From: Chrysomallon squamiferum
Lineage: Eukaryota; Mollusca; Gastropoda; Neomphalida; Peltospiridae
Direction of reading: 5' to 3'
DNA length: 64,000 nucleotides
Assembly: GCA_012295275.1 (NCBI GenBank)
Contig: CM022672.1
Location: 19,663,394 to 19,727,393 of the forward strand
Positions 1 through 12,466 of this stretch are shown in pieces. Under the pieces are notes generated by a model. It did no database searches. It was not told the origin of the DNA and saw nothing but the letters and a program-made list of their open reading frames with translations. Position numbers and translations under genes: made by a program. Positions within the stretch are counted from its first letter, which is position 1, and the number at the start of each line of letters is the position of its first letter.

Positions 1-239
1 CATGCTATAAGTGGTAAAATTATTTAACACAAGTTTATTCTAATATTTGCTTTCAATAACTTGCAGCCTGCTTCCTTGAGTCTTGGAGTTTTACTTGAAT
101 GGGTTTGTAATCTTTAATGTACATGTAATTACGTTCAGTCATTAATTGTGCCTATCTTGGTTAGTTTATTTTGTATAGATTTTTAAAAGAACTGTGTTTA
201 CTGTCAATCTCGTATCAGAACTGTAAAACAATGCTGTTT

Positions 240-560
240 TAATACATTTGTTCACATGATCTCATGGCACATGGCCAGTTAGTGGTAGACAGTCGTTTCA
301 TGTGGTACTCATTCACAGACACAACGTCTCTATCAGTTAATGAATGGCATGAAATGATGATTTGTGCTTATTATCATCAAGAAATTCCACTGAAGCTCAC
401 AGAAAATCAAAGAAGGCCTATTAATTATATTTTTCAACAGTTTCCTTGTGGCTGAAAGCAATGAAATGGAAACATTGGCTGCTTTATTTTTAACATGTTA
501 ATGTTTGTTGTTTATTTATTCAGTCCTTTGAATTTAAAAACAGATGTCGAAAACAGAAAT
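240..560. other. Sequence specific to the copy A downstream region, with a short open frame
   Basis: This stretch has no counterpart in the paralogous copy B intron (about 7830-7870). It holds a 63-codon plus-strand open frame (264-455) of non-repetitive composition, beginning MAHGQLVV. I do not recognise the peptide. It may be a fragment of an inserted element. Confidence 0.35.
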
Positions 561-817
561 GAATTTTTTGTTTTTTACCAATAATTTATAATAATTTATA
601 ATAAATATAATTTGATGGAAATAACTGAAGTCTGCTGGCTAATCACAAAATAAGTTCATATGATTGTTGTATAAAATGGAGGCAAAATGTATCAATGCTT
701 CCAAATGTTATTTACTTTTTTGTTTTTTTAAATTTAAAAAAGAAAAAGAAGACAAAACAAACTGAAGGCAACTTAGAATCTCACCACAGTTTGGATTATT
801 TTGCACACATTTTTCCT

Positions 818-818
<1 letters not shown>

Positions 819-857
<39 letters not shown>
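819..857. repeat. (CA)n microsatellite
   Basis: About 19 CA units on the plus strand, in intron 5 of LACTB-like copy A. Confidence 0.95.
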
Positions 858-863
<6 letters not shown>

Positions 864-1159
864 GATAAAACATAATACAAGTACAACAAAAAACCCACAT
901 ATATAAATAAAACTATATTTCATAATTTATAAGAGTTAATACATTTTTGCACTTAATGATTATTAGATTATCAAAAAAATAAAAAAAATAAAAATAATAA
1001 AATTAATAAAAAACGGTTTGTAAACACACAGTAAAGACAGTTAAAAAGGATTTTCAACCTTGCTGTGGCTGCTATTCTGTAACTATTCAGCAGAAAGGAT
1101 TATTTATATAGTCTTTCTAAAAAATAGGAAATCCATAAATATGTCTTAAAATGACTTAC

Positions 1160-3134
1160 CTAATGGTTCAGCTATTTCTTCTTGAAATATCTGAGAAATA
1201 TTCCGGTGTTTAGGGTCTGCTTTCTGTGCAAGAATATTCACATAAAATCCAATGACAAATGCATGATAACCATGGGCAGTACCTGTTTTAAAAAACAAAA
1301 ACAATATTAAATAAGGACATTTGGTTTCTTACAAACGCTACAAAAAAACAGAGAAGGAAGAAAAAACACTCATCATTAACAATAAAATAATAAAATAAAA
1401 GTATAAGACTAAAATAAGATAATAAATAATATTAGATAAGTAAAATGAAGTTAAAAGTAAGAAGGAAGACAAGGTATATTTAATTTGTATATGCTTTTTT
1501 TAAAAAACAGTTCTTCCATTAATACAATAATTATGACAGACGTTAGATTGTTTCCCATTTTTTGTGTGGATGAAACGTTCTGATTTGGCTTGTGGATGTT
1601 TTAATCTGGGTTTTTAAAATGGTATGTAACATCTTGAATCTGTATTTACAAACCTGGAGTCCATTCAGGTGAATTATCTTCTAAAAGTTTAATTATTTTC
1701 TTGGGTTTTTTAATTACATCAAAAATGGAAACCTTCTGACCAACAAATGACACTAACCCAGCCTGGAAAGACAATAAACAATGCATATGATGTTATACAT
1801 GAAATTATTATTAATATTGAACTTCAGCCTTTGCTAATAATAAAGTATGACTATGAAATAATAAATCTAGGCTTGTACAAATATCAGCTTTTTGGTTTTA
1901 ACCTTGCCAAAACGTTTTTTTTTCACTTGCCTGATGACTCAACAGAATTTCAACAGTAATATTTTCTTTTCCATTTTTAGCAAATTCTGGCCAGTAGTAA
2001 CTCACTGGCTTCTCATACTCAATCCATCCTCTGAAAATATATATAACTAATTCAAAAAACTGGTATAGTATCGAAATCTTTTTGGATGGATTCATTTGTT
2101 GTTAATTTTACAAATTTCATTCTGGAACTAGTAACTAAATGCAAATTCTTGTATTTAAAATCAATCAGTTATTAAACTGAAAACACTGCCATTCCTCTTC
2201 CCTGGCTATTTCTGAAGGAGATAAAAATAATAATAATAATAATAAAAAAAAGTATTAAAAAAATCACAGAGAAATCTTAATTTTAATTCTTACCTATCCA
2301 CCATCATTGCAATGGTTACAGCAGCAACACTCTTGGTCACTGAAAATGCCAAGGTAATCGTGTCTTTATTCCAAGGTTGTTGTGAACTGCGGTCAGCATA
2401 TCCTGCCCACATGTCAATGAGGAGTTCTCCATTGTAGTAAGCTGAAAATGAGCAGCCTTTCTCCTTGCCACTTTGAACATTCTGTCTATTAAAATAAAAA
2501 AAAGAATAAAAAAAAAGAAGAACAAGTAAATAATATTAATAAAAAACAAAATAAAGTGAAAAAAGTTCCAAAAACATATTTATAAAATATTTCATGAAAA
2601 TTACAAAATGACTGATTACTGTGTTTATGTACATTTTAGTATGTTTCAGTGTATTTCCAATTTAAAAGAGAACAATCAGGTTTGGCTATCTATGAAATGA
2701 ATTTGATTTAAAAAAATAAAAAATAAAAAATAAAAAAAATTAATAAGGTAACAAAGACAGACAAATGATCTTGATGATGCTTTATATTAAAAAGGTGGAA
2801 ACCGAAAAGAAATAGGAATTAAAAAATATCAATTGATTTCGTGAAAAAAAGAAAAGAAATGTCACTGGAATCTTTTATGCAAATTTTATATTATAACTAA
2901 TGAGGATAATAAAATACTATTTATAATATAATCTAATTATAATTACATTACAATATATTATATAATGAATATTATTATTACGGAGTATTACCTTAGTTTT
3001 TCTGCAACTCTTCTAAATTTGGGATGAAAATAACCTTCTACCACAGGAGGTAAAGGTGTTTTAAAATAATTCCATAAAAAGTTAAGTGCTATTGCAAGCA
3101 CTAAGACTAATAAAGTCAGTTTTATAAATCCCAT
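1160..3134 (-). CDS. Serine beta-lactamase-like protein, tandem copy A (5' part; 3' exons outside window)
   Basis: Five exons are visible: 3134-2992, 2485-2294, 2030-1931, 1762-1654 and 1282-1160. They join in frame into about 222 residues. The start is the ATG at 3134, followed by a hydrophobic N-terminal segment (about residues 4-24) that would serve as a signal anchor. Exon 2 carries FSVTKS, the SxxK motif whose serine is the nucleophile in class C beta-lactamases, penicillin-binding proteins and animal LACTB-like proteins. Exon 5 opens with AHGYHAF, where the second (Tyr) active-site motif is expected. The third motif (HSG) must lie in exons 6-8, beyond position 1. Intron 3 starts with GC rather than GT. 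Compared with copy B the changes are mostly conservative (for example FVGQ for FGGE in exon 4), so this is not obviously a pseudogene. The physiological substrate of these animal proteins is unknown to me; a peptidase or esterase role is a family-based guess. Confidence 0.87.
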
Positions 3135-3390
3135 TATAATGTTTAGTATACTATACTATACTGGTCCTTCTGAAACTACAAAACCGGTTTTAGTTAGCTT
3201 TTCTTTGGTAATTCCCTCCTCTTCTGGAAGCGAATCGAAAATAGAAATAAATTAGTGTAACGACATCTGGATAAATATACCAAATTAATATAAAGAAAAA
3301 TGAAATAAAATTTCTCAAATTCTTCGGATAAATTTTACTTATGCTTTTAGAAGTTCATGAATTTTCTGCAAAACTCGAAAACTTCCAAGT

Positions 3391-3473
<83 letters not shown>

Positions 3474-6248
3474 CGACAATGATGATGATGATATTAGTAT
3501 TATATTAGTAGTAATTGTTGTTGTAGTAGCAACATCGGCAATAGTTATCGATTTATAATCGATGGGAATGTATAAGCATTATGTTTAATGATAAATACCT
3601 TTGTTCTATCATTTCTGAAGCAGATCTGACAATGATAATATAATCAGACTTCTAGGTTGTCTGCTTAATAAAGTGCATGCCGTGGTTTATTAAGACATTA
3701 TTCCGAAGACGCTATTTTACCAACAATTCGTGAACCCAAGGGGGGAAATGTCTGCGATACTTTGATAAAATATTAAATAACTATGATTCTGATTCTGCTT
3801 ATTATTATTATTTTGACAACGAATTTTTAATATTTATTATTATTATATGCGTTAGATATTGTATTCAGCCACACCATACCACATAATGTATTCAGATGCT
3901 CTGAGAAGCAAACGAGTAAAATGCTCAGTGCGAGGTTTTGAGTGACGAGACTTAAACGACAAATTAGGGGAAAAAAAAAAAAGTATATCGTTAAATCAGA
4001 AATATAACGCCCTAACAACTACGACTGAAACCATTGGGTTTAAATCTTTTGACTGCTACCTTCTTCTACATTGTTTGTTTGTTTTTGTTATATTAATCTT
4101 TTGTCTGGTAAGGTTTCGCAGTATGAGTAATATTATTACAACGAAATATTTAAATTAGTAACTTCTTGTTTAAGGATGGCTTTAGATTTATGTTTATCAT
4201 CTCGGCAAAGTAATGTATTTTTCAATTATGTTGCTAAGTAACTACACAAAAAAAAAAAAAAAAAAAAAAAAAAAGAAAAATGACACAAACAGACAAATTT
4301 TTAATTTTATACACAGATTTTATTTTAAAAAAAAATAAATGTATAAATCTCTGTTCCAATAGAAACGGTATCAGTTACAAAATGTCGAGTAGTTCGTTTC
4401 ATTATTTTCAACATATAATGATATAGCCAATTGAACGCCACAAGATAAAAGAAAGCTGGTTTATATATATTCTGTGAGTGAGAGTTTTTTTTTTTTTTTA
4501 TCTTTAGACAATTTTAAAAACATAAAAAAACGTCTTAATGATATGTCTAACGACACAAAAATCGTCTCAAGTCATTGACATTCTTTTGCGCTGCAAAGGC
4601 GCATTTAATTTAATGTTTTTGCATCATTTGGTCTCCGTCATCTCAGAAAGTGACAGTCAATAGTTTATTTCTCTAATATTATTTCTGGGTTTGTTAGCTT
4701 CTTACAGCACCACCAACGCTCATGAGGCCAAAACCTGCAGAAAGTGAATAGAAAATGGTAGTGTTTTTACTTTTTAATGTTGTTTTTTTGTTTTGTTTCA
4801 GGATTGGATAGAATTTTTCTTAAATCTTACAGCTTTTTCAGACCCCTTGCCCAAATATTTTTAAGCGTTTTTGCCTCGTTTCAGAAAGATTCTAGTTATG
4901 GCTTCAAATATGTCTTCATTTTAAATATTCTTAGGTTATATATGACTTGGGCTGATTAAAAATTTCAGAAAAAGGGATGGTACTATAATTGTAATGAATT
5001 TAACGTATACTGAAATCCAAAATAAAAAATAAACATTGATAAACAAGAAAACAACATTACCCTGAAATATTTTCAGCAGTTTATTCATTTAAATATATAT
5101 TAATATACAACAACAGCGAGAAATAAAATGTAAGTACTGTATTGGTAACAATTCAATAAATAATGTAAATAAAAACTTTTGGAGTAAAATTTTGCTATTA
5201 TATTTATACAAGAATGCCAAAAAGCAAATACACACATTTGGTAAAATTTTGATTTTATTAGTAAATGTATACAAATAATTAAAAGCAAATATACACATGC
5301 ATAACAGAAGACAAAATGTCCTATAAATCACATATTAAAAGGGATATATCATTAAAAATTGTATATGAAATATTTACCAGCATTTGTATTCTTCTTATTT
5401 GATTTTATCATACAAAGTTATATATAAATTATCAGTTATTTTCGTTAACGTTTTGGTTTCGTTTTTACCATTGTTAGATGTCACAATAAAGAACAACATC
5501 TTTCTAATTCAACATCCATTTTCTGATCTATTACAGTAATTATGTTCTGAAAACTACATTTTGCATCTTTGACAACGAAAGAAATAACCAATGAAGTTTA
5601 ACTAAGATGATGCAAACCTATAGTCAAATAAAACAATTTACATACAGCTCCATGTGACAGTTTTTATTCGTTTTTTTTATTTTAAATATTTTATTTAAGG
5701 TGCCAATTTGTTAAAAATCATATTTGTGCAATTCCAAAATGCTTTTAACAATTTCTGTTAGAGTATGGCTGTTGGTATCGACCAAATTATTAATATAAAT
5801 GATTGTTCCTTTCTTATTGGCAACCAGTTTTTGCTAATAAAAATAATACAACATGTTCTTTGTACCTTCTTTGTCATACACATTTGTGCATTATACAGTA
5901 CAAAATGTACAAATAAAAAAAAAAAAAAAAAAAAGAGCAAACACCCGTAACAACCATTTTACTCACACAGGAAGTTTAGCCAAAAAAAAATTCATTCTTG
6001 CTTATTTCTATAATTAGATTTTAATTTATTTATTTAAAAAATAATTATAAAATAATAAAATAAAATAAAAAAAAATAAAAATTAAATTTATAAAGAATAT
6101 TTATCTGGACCACTTCAGTTTCAACTTAAATTATAGAGACTCTTCAGAGTTTGCACTTGAATAATATTAGCTATGAATCACACACTGAGACTCTCAGTTT
6201 TCTAATGTGTCATCTTTTGATGGAATCACATTTAAAAGAATTTCTCAT
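3135..6248. other. Spacer between LACTB-like copies
   Basis: Positions 3135-4235 are the duplicated upstream region of copy A, with TAA and ATG microsatellites at 3392-3492. Positions 4240-6025 hold poly-A/T runs and AT-rich unique DNA. The part next to 6248 is the likely 3' UTR of copy B. I see no gene; the short open frames here are AT-rich and lack splice or domain support. Confidence 0.6.
6025..6030 (-). terminator. Candidate polyadenylation signal, LACTB-like copy B
   Basis: AATAAA on the minus strand, about 220 bases downstream of the copy B stop codon. It is followed by more AATAAA-like repeats, so the precise end is ambiguous. Confidence 0.35.
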
Positions 6249-9200
6249 TTAATCTGAAGTATAACCTGACAGACATTCGTACACAAGTTCATACAAATCT
6301 GTAAACTGTGGATCATTATACAGTCCCACTGAACTGATGTAATTAGAGAGGTAAGCCACAGAAAGTTTTTTGTTTGGATCAGCCATAACAATCTGGCCTC
6401 CAAATCCACTATGTCCAAATACAGTGTTACCCTGAAATACAATAATTTACATTCAGTATTTTATCAGAGTTTTTGTTAAACAGGAATACTTCATTCAAAT
6501 AATAATGATGATGATACTACTACTACTACTACTACTACTAATAATAATAATAACAATTATAATAATAATAATAATAATAAAATAATAACAGTAACAAAAA
6601 TGCTATTATATTATGAGTTTTATACTCACTCTAGCAGTGTTAAACACCATTAAACCTCTGTAAACTGTTATATCACTTATGGTAGTTTTATACTCACTCT
6701 AGCAGCGTTAAACACCATTAAACCTCTGTAAACTGTTATATCACTTATGGTAGTTTTATACTCACTCTAGCAGCGTTAAACACCATTAAACCTCTGTAAA
6801 CTGTTATATCACTTATGGTAGTTTTATACTCACTCTTGTAGTGTTAAACACCATTAAACCTCTGCTATAAGTAATGTCTGTCAGGAGAACTTGATCTTTC
6901 CCTGCAGCCATTGGAGTCAGCAATTTGTCTGTGGTTTCAGATGTCAGGAGTTGTTTCCCTTTGTAAGATCCACTGACTGCTATGTAGCTATAGAGTTTTG
7001 CAAGAGACTGAGCAGTTCCTAGTCCCATATAGGAAGGAATTCCAATAGCTTGGACATCAGCTCGATTCATAATTGAATTCTGTGGAATAAATTCATAAAA
7101 AATATCTGATTAATACTTTTCATTATTGTTTCTTAACTGAGGTTCTGCAAAGATTATATTAGACATACTGGGGTTGAGAAAGACTGATTTACGATGTAGA
7201 ATATTTTTTACCGCATCAAATCATCTTAAATAGCCTTTTGATTTTTATTTGGTTTCAGAAATCTTTCAGACAGATATAAAATACCACTATTAATACTGAA
7301 TAAAATAATTATTACATCTTCTTTCAAGACGGTTATTGCTTTAGATGTGATGGAATCTGGGTACATCAAGTTCACAGAAAGTATTTTAATGGAATCGAGA
7401 TCTGTCAAGGACTGAAGAATTAATGCTGGCGATAAGTTGAAATCAAATCGAGCAACTCTCCAGTGTTGTTCTTTAGCTATTCCAATGTGGAAGTCAATTT
7501 CTAGATTAACAAAACAGATTATATATCTATTTGGAATGAAAATAAATACATAAATAATTATTAAAATGCATACCTACTTATGCACACAACATACATACAA
7601 ATATACATAGATACATACATACATACATATAAGGATTCAAATTAGGTTAGGACAATAGAACTTTAGGGAGTATTGAGGTTTTGAGATGGCAAAATGAGAC
7701 ATTACAAAATAACAAAGTTGTTGTCATAAACTTAAAATTAAACATTCAGTCATTAATCATGTCTATCTCAGTTAGTTTAATTTGAATACAAATTTAAAAG
7801 AACTGTGTTTACTGTCAATGTCTAATCAGAACCATAAAATGATTAGATTTTAATTTATTTCATTATTTAATGTATGATAATTTATAACAAATAAAAATTG
7901 ATGGAAATAACTGAAGAAAAAAAACCATGCTGTGGCTGACATTCCATAAATATGTCTTAAAATATCTTACCTAATGGATCAGCTATTTCTTCTTGAAATA
8001 TCTGAGAAATATTCCGGTGTTTAGGGTCTGCTTTCTGTGCGAGAATATTCACATAATATCCCATGACAACTGCATGATAACCATGGGCAGTACCTGTTTT
8101 AAAAAACAAAAACAATATTAAATAAGGACATTTGGCTTCTTACAAACTCTACAAAAAAAACAGAGAAGGAAAAAAACACTCATCATTAACAATAAAATAA
8201 TAAAATAAAAGTAAAGAAAAAAATAAGATAAAAATAATATTAGATATTCTTAAAAGTAAGAAGGAAGACAAGGTATATTTAATTTGTTATGCTTTTTTTA
8301 AAAAACAGTTCTTCCATTAATACAATAATTATGACAGACGTTAGATTGTACATGTTTAAAAAAAGAATAAAAAAATTAAAAATAATATTCTAGTTCTTAC
8401 AATCTTAGCTGAAACCCTGCACAAAAACAGCGAAGAAGGAAAAATACTTTTTGTTAAAAATAAAATAGTAAAATAAAATAATATTAGGTGACTAAAATGA
8501 AATATTTTAAAAATGAAACTGGAAAAAAAAAAAAAAAAACATTTTAATTAAAATACAGTAATTATGATATAGACATTAGATTGTTTCTGATTTGGCTTGT
8601 CATGTTTTAATCTGGGTTTTTAAAATGGTATGTAACATCTTGAATCTGTGTTTACAAACCTGGAGTCCATTCAGGTGAATTATCTTCTAAAAGTTTAATT
8701 ATTTTCTTTGGTTTTTTAATTACATCAAAAATGGAAACCTTCTCACCACCAAATGACACTAACCCAGCCTGGAAAGACAGTAAGCAATGCATATGATGTT
8801 ATACATGAAATTATTATTAATATTGAACTTCAACCTTTGCTAATAATAAGGTATGGCTATTAAATTATAACTTTAGGGTGATACCAACACCAGCTTTTTG
8901 TTTTTAACCTTGCCAAAACATTCATTTCACTTGCCTGATGACTCAACAGAATTTCAACAGTAATATTTTCTTTTCCATTTTTAGCAAATTCTGGCCAGTA
9001 GTAACTCACTGGCTTCTCATACTCAATCCATCCTCTGAAAATACATATAACTAATTCAAAAAAACAAAATAAAAAACAAAACAAAACAAAACAACTTTTA
9101 ATATCAAAATCTTTTTGGATGGATTCATTTGTTGTTAATTTTACAAATTTGATACTGGAACAAATAACTAAATGCAAATTCTTGCACTTAAAATCAATCA

Positions 9201-10268
9201 ATTATTAAACTGAAAACACTGCCATCCCACCTCCCCAGATATTTTTGAATATACTGCTGCTCCTACCTATTTCCAAAACACATTAAAATAAATAAATAAA
9301 TAAATAAAACAAAATAAAAAATCACAGATGTTTTGTACTGAATTTTAATTTTAATTCTTACTTATCCACCATCACTGCAATGGTTACAGCAGCAACACTC
9401 TTGGTCACTGAAAATGCCAATGTAATCGTGTCTTTATTCCATGGTTGTTGTGAACTGCGGTCAGCATATCCTGCCCACATGTCAATGAGGAGTTCTCCAT
9501 TGTAGTAAGCTGAAAATGAGCAGCCTTTCTCTTTGCCATTTTGAACATTCTGTCTATTAAAATAAATAAATAAATAAATAAATAAATACATTTTTAAAAA
9601 TAAAATGAAATAAAAAAGAACAATAAATAAATAAAAATAAAGTAAAAATAAAATAAATAATAATAATAATCAAAGAACAATAAATAAATAAAAATAAAGC
9701 AAGAAAAAATAAACAAGAAGTTATGTACCATTTATGAAATATTTCATGAAAATTTCAAAATTCTGACAACTGTGTTAATGTACATTAATGGTGTATTTCT
9801 AGTTTAGAAGTGAACAGACATGTTTGGCTAGCTATGAAAGGAATTTGATAAAAGCACGATAATAAAGGCAGAGAACTGACTTAAATTGATTTTGGTGATG
9901 CTTTATACTAAAAAGGTGGAAAACGAGAAGAAAGAGGAAGTTAAAAATACGAATTGCATTTCGTGAAAAAAAGAAATGTCACTGGAATCTTTTATGCAAA
10001 TTTTATACAAGACAGAGCTATGTATTATTATATTGTAACGAATGGGCAGAATAAAACTTTATTTATAATATAATTACATTACAATATAATATAATAAATA
10101 TTATTATACGATTACGGAGTATTACCGTAGTTTTTCTGCAACTCTTCTAAATTTGGGATGAAAATAACCTTCTACCACAGGAGGTAAAGGTGTTTTAAAA
10201 TAATTCCATAAATAGTTAAATGCTATTGCAAGCACTAAGACTAATAAAGTCAATTTGATAAATCCCAT
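6249..10268 (-). CDS. Serine beta-lactamase-like (LACTB-type) protein, tandem copy B, complete
   Basis: Eight exons: 10268-10126, 9553-9362, 9034-8935, 8768-8660, 8093-7971, 7500-7316, 7079-6834 and 6431-6249 (stop TAA). They sum to 1281 nt, giving 426 aa with consistent phases. Residues 4-24 form one hydrophobic segment, so the protein is probably membrane-anchored or secreted. The beta-lactamase/transpeptidase fold spans about residues 50-415. It has the SxxK motif at S96-K99, GYH at 186-188 in the place of the YxN tyrosine, and HSG at 373-375 in the place of KTG. This is the serine hydrolase family called beta-lactamase domain-containing protein in invertebrate genomes. Antibiotic hydrolysis should not be assumed. 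Many introns rule out bacterial contamination. Intron 3 uses GC-AG. The exon 7 donor GTGAGT at 6833 is followed by three extra copies of the exon end and donor. Least certain is the exon 6 end (donor GTAATA at 7315). Confidence 0.9.
6621..6866 (-). repeat. 68-bp tandem repeat built from the exon 7 end of LACTB-like copy B
   Basis: Units begin at 6621, 6689, 6757 and 6825, each exactly 68 bp apart. The last unit is the authentic exon 7 end and donor; the other three lie in the intron. Each extra unit repeats the last ~28 coding bases, the donor GTGAGT and an upstream TTACAG that could act as an acceptor. Confidence 0.9.
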
Positions 10269-11611
10269 TATAATGATTTGTATGTTATACTATATAGTTA
10301 TATACTATACTGATCCTTCTGAAAGTACAAAACCGGTTTTAGTTAGCTTTTCTTTCGTAAATCCCTCCACTTATGGAAGCGAATCGAAAAGCGAAATAAA
10401 TCAAAGTAAAAACATCTGCATATATTTATCTATAATGTTCTCTTATTCTGCGGATTAATTTTACATATACTTTTAGCAGTTCATGAATTTTCTGCTGAAT
10501 ACATTTACATTAAAACTCGAAAACTTCCAAGTAACAATAATAATAATAATAATGATGATGATAGTATTATAGGTACCGGACCAATTCTTCGGACTCCTTG
10601 GGGCCTAAGGCTACCTGATTTCTGGATTTTCTGGTTTTCTGGTACCAAGGCATCTAAATTCGTAAATTATTAGGTATAAACATTAAAAAAAAAAAAAAAA
10701 AAAAAAAAAACCATAAAGAAAAATTGACGCTACACAACTGTGGCGACTCGACACATAAACAAAGCGGCGAGTGAATGAACGCAACGCGGCATGAAAGAGT
10801 AGTTCCGGTCTGGTGAGTGCAAAACCAGCACGTGCGAACTATGAAAATAGCGTCGGGAAAAGAATTCCGGTTTTCTGGTCTTTCTGGATTTAAGGACGCC
10901 GGATAATTGGTCCGGGACCTGTAGTAGTAATTGATGTTGTTGTAGGAACAGCAGTAGTTATCGGTTTATAATCGAGGGGAAATATATAAGCGTTTTCTTT
11001 GACGGAAAACAGTATTTTTTAAAATCATTTTTGCAGCAGATGACAGTATTTATACAGTCTGTCTGCTTAATAAAGTGTAGGACTCGGTTTATTAAGACAT
11101 TATTAAGAAGACACCCTTTTACCAACAGTTCTTGAACCGAAGCTGGGAAATGACTGCGACAGTTTTGTAAAATAGTAAATAACGATCCGTCCGATACTGC
11201 TTATTATTATTGTCTGCACAACGAATTTTAGAAAATTGTTATTATTATTATTATTATTATTCATTTAATCATGTATGCTGATGTACAAGAGCAAAATGCT
11301 CTATGTGAAATTTTAAATGACAAAACGTAAAGGATAAATAAAAAAAAAAAAGTATATCGTTAAATCAGAAGCATAGCACCAGCACAATTACGACTGAAAC
11401 GATTGTGTTTAAAACGTTTGACTGCTATCTTTGTTTTGTTTGTTAGTTTTTGTTATATTAATCAAAAGATTGCTGAATATCTTTTATCTTTTAAGGTTTC
11501 GACGTATGAGTAATAGTACTTCAACGAGATACTGAAAATAGTAACTTCTTGTTATTCAGTGGCTTGATTATATTTATCATTTCAATAGTGTGTCTTATTC
11601 AGTTATCTTGT

Positions 11612-11612
<1 letters not shown>
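7742..11612 (-). repeat. Segmental duplication, copy B block
   Basis: Partner of 132-4235. It has a 352-bp transposon inserted at 10570-10921, absent from the matching place in copy A (near 3503). It lacks about 320 bp found at roughly 240-560 of copy A. Exons 6-8 of copy B (7500-6249) have no visible partner because the left edge of the window cuts copy A. Confidence 0.85.
10570..10921. mobile_element. Non-autonomous DNA transposon (MITE-like), 352 bp, copy 1
   Basis: Terminal inverted repeats begin (C/T)AGGTACCGGACCAATT and end as the complement (AATTGGTCCGGGACCTG), flanked by TA on both sides (10568-10569, 10922-10923). The paralogous site near 3503 lacks the element, which confirms an insertion. 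The interior has a 29-base poly-A run and a CpG-rich segment but no open frame. A TA target suggests a Tc1/mariner-like or other TA-specific transposase; none is encoded here. Confidence 0.82.
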
Positions 11613-11670
<58 letters not shown>

Positions 11671-11671
11671 C
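11613..11671. repeat. (TAA)n microsatellite
   Basis: About 19 uninterrupted units, followed by a short (AAAT)n. It lies at the end of the duplicated block, between the copy B promoter region and the 3' end of the TSP1/CBM14 gene. Confidence 0.95.
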
Positions 11672-11716
11672 ATAAATAAATAAATAAATAAAACTAACAA
11701 TAATGATCAAATAAAC

Positions 11717-11722
11717 TTTATT
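11717..11722 (-). terminator. Candidate polyadenylation signal, TSP1/CBM14 gene
   Basis: AATAAA on the minus strand, about 300 bases beyond the stop at 12025 and just before a long TAA microsatellite. Confidence 0.35.
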
Positions 11723-12024
11723 ATTTTTCGATGATTTTTTCGAAACATTTTCAGTAGCCTTCAAAATACAACAGATTTTTATGATCACTTTAATTTTTGA
11801 AAAAAAAGAAGACAGTAGTAGTTCATTTAATTTTATCATTTTGCTTAAGAACAATAATTGTTTGTTATTCGCTGATTACATTAAAGTCAGTTCTTATTCA
11901 TTCAGTACAATAAATTTTACCGTTTTTAGTAATTTAGTGAAATCATTTTAATTTTTGTTGTTGTTTAATTGTTTGTTAATATATTTTACAGTCAACGTTC
12001 AACATTTCTTTTAAATGAATGCTC

Positions 12025-12372
12025 TCAACACTGAACGTTTCTTGCCCAGTCGCAGGCTTTGATTGGATGATTCCATTTCATGCCGGAGGGACACGAATGC
12101 TCGATCACCCGACCATGATTACACTGCAGAAACTTGGAACAGTCGAAGGGATGCTTTTGATAGACCCCATCGGCCACGTCACATTGGTTGACTGGCGCAT
12201 GCGTGATAGGCTTCTCTTCCCAGTGTTTGCAGTTGGTGATATTTTGGTCCCAGACGGTATTTTCTGGACATTCTTTCATGTACGCTATTCCATTGCTGCA
12301 CTGGTAGTAACGCCGGTCATTTGTAAACGAACGAATGTAGGCCATTTCTCCTTCTGGGCAAATATCTAGTAA

Positions 12373-12413
<41 letters not shown>

Positions 12414-12414
12414 T

Positions 12415-12466
<52 letters not shown>

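Larger units (their letters stand above)
132..4235 (-). repeat. Segmental duplication, copy A block
   Basis: This block aligns by eye with 7742-11612. It covers exons 1-5, their introns and about 1 kb upstream of the ATG. Shared landmarks include the CCGGTTTTAGTTAGC stretch near 3185 / 10330 and TTATAATCGA near 3550 / 10965. Noncoding parts carry many substitutions and indels, while exons stay much closer. The left limit lies outside the window. Confidence 0.85.

Noticed and set aside
6245-6442. A 65-codon minus-strand frame over the last LACTB-like exon
   Set aside because: It is in a different frame from the real exon, which reads [12 protein letters not shown] to the stop at 6249.
6249-10268. 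Bacterial beta-lactamase contamination or an antibiotic-resistance gene
   Set aside because: Eight exons with consistent splice phases, a tandem paralogue and AT-rich flanks show a native animal gene of the LACTB-like family.
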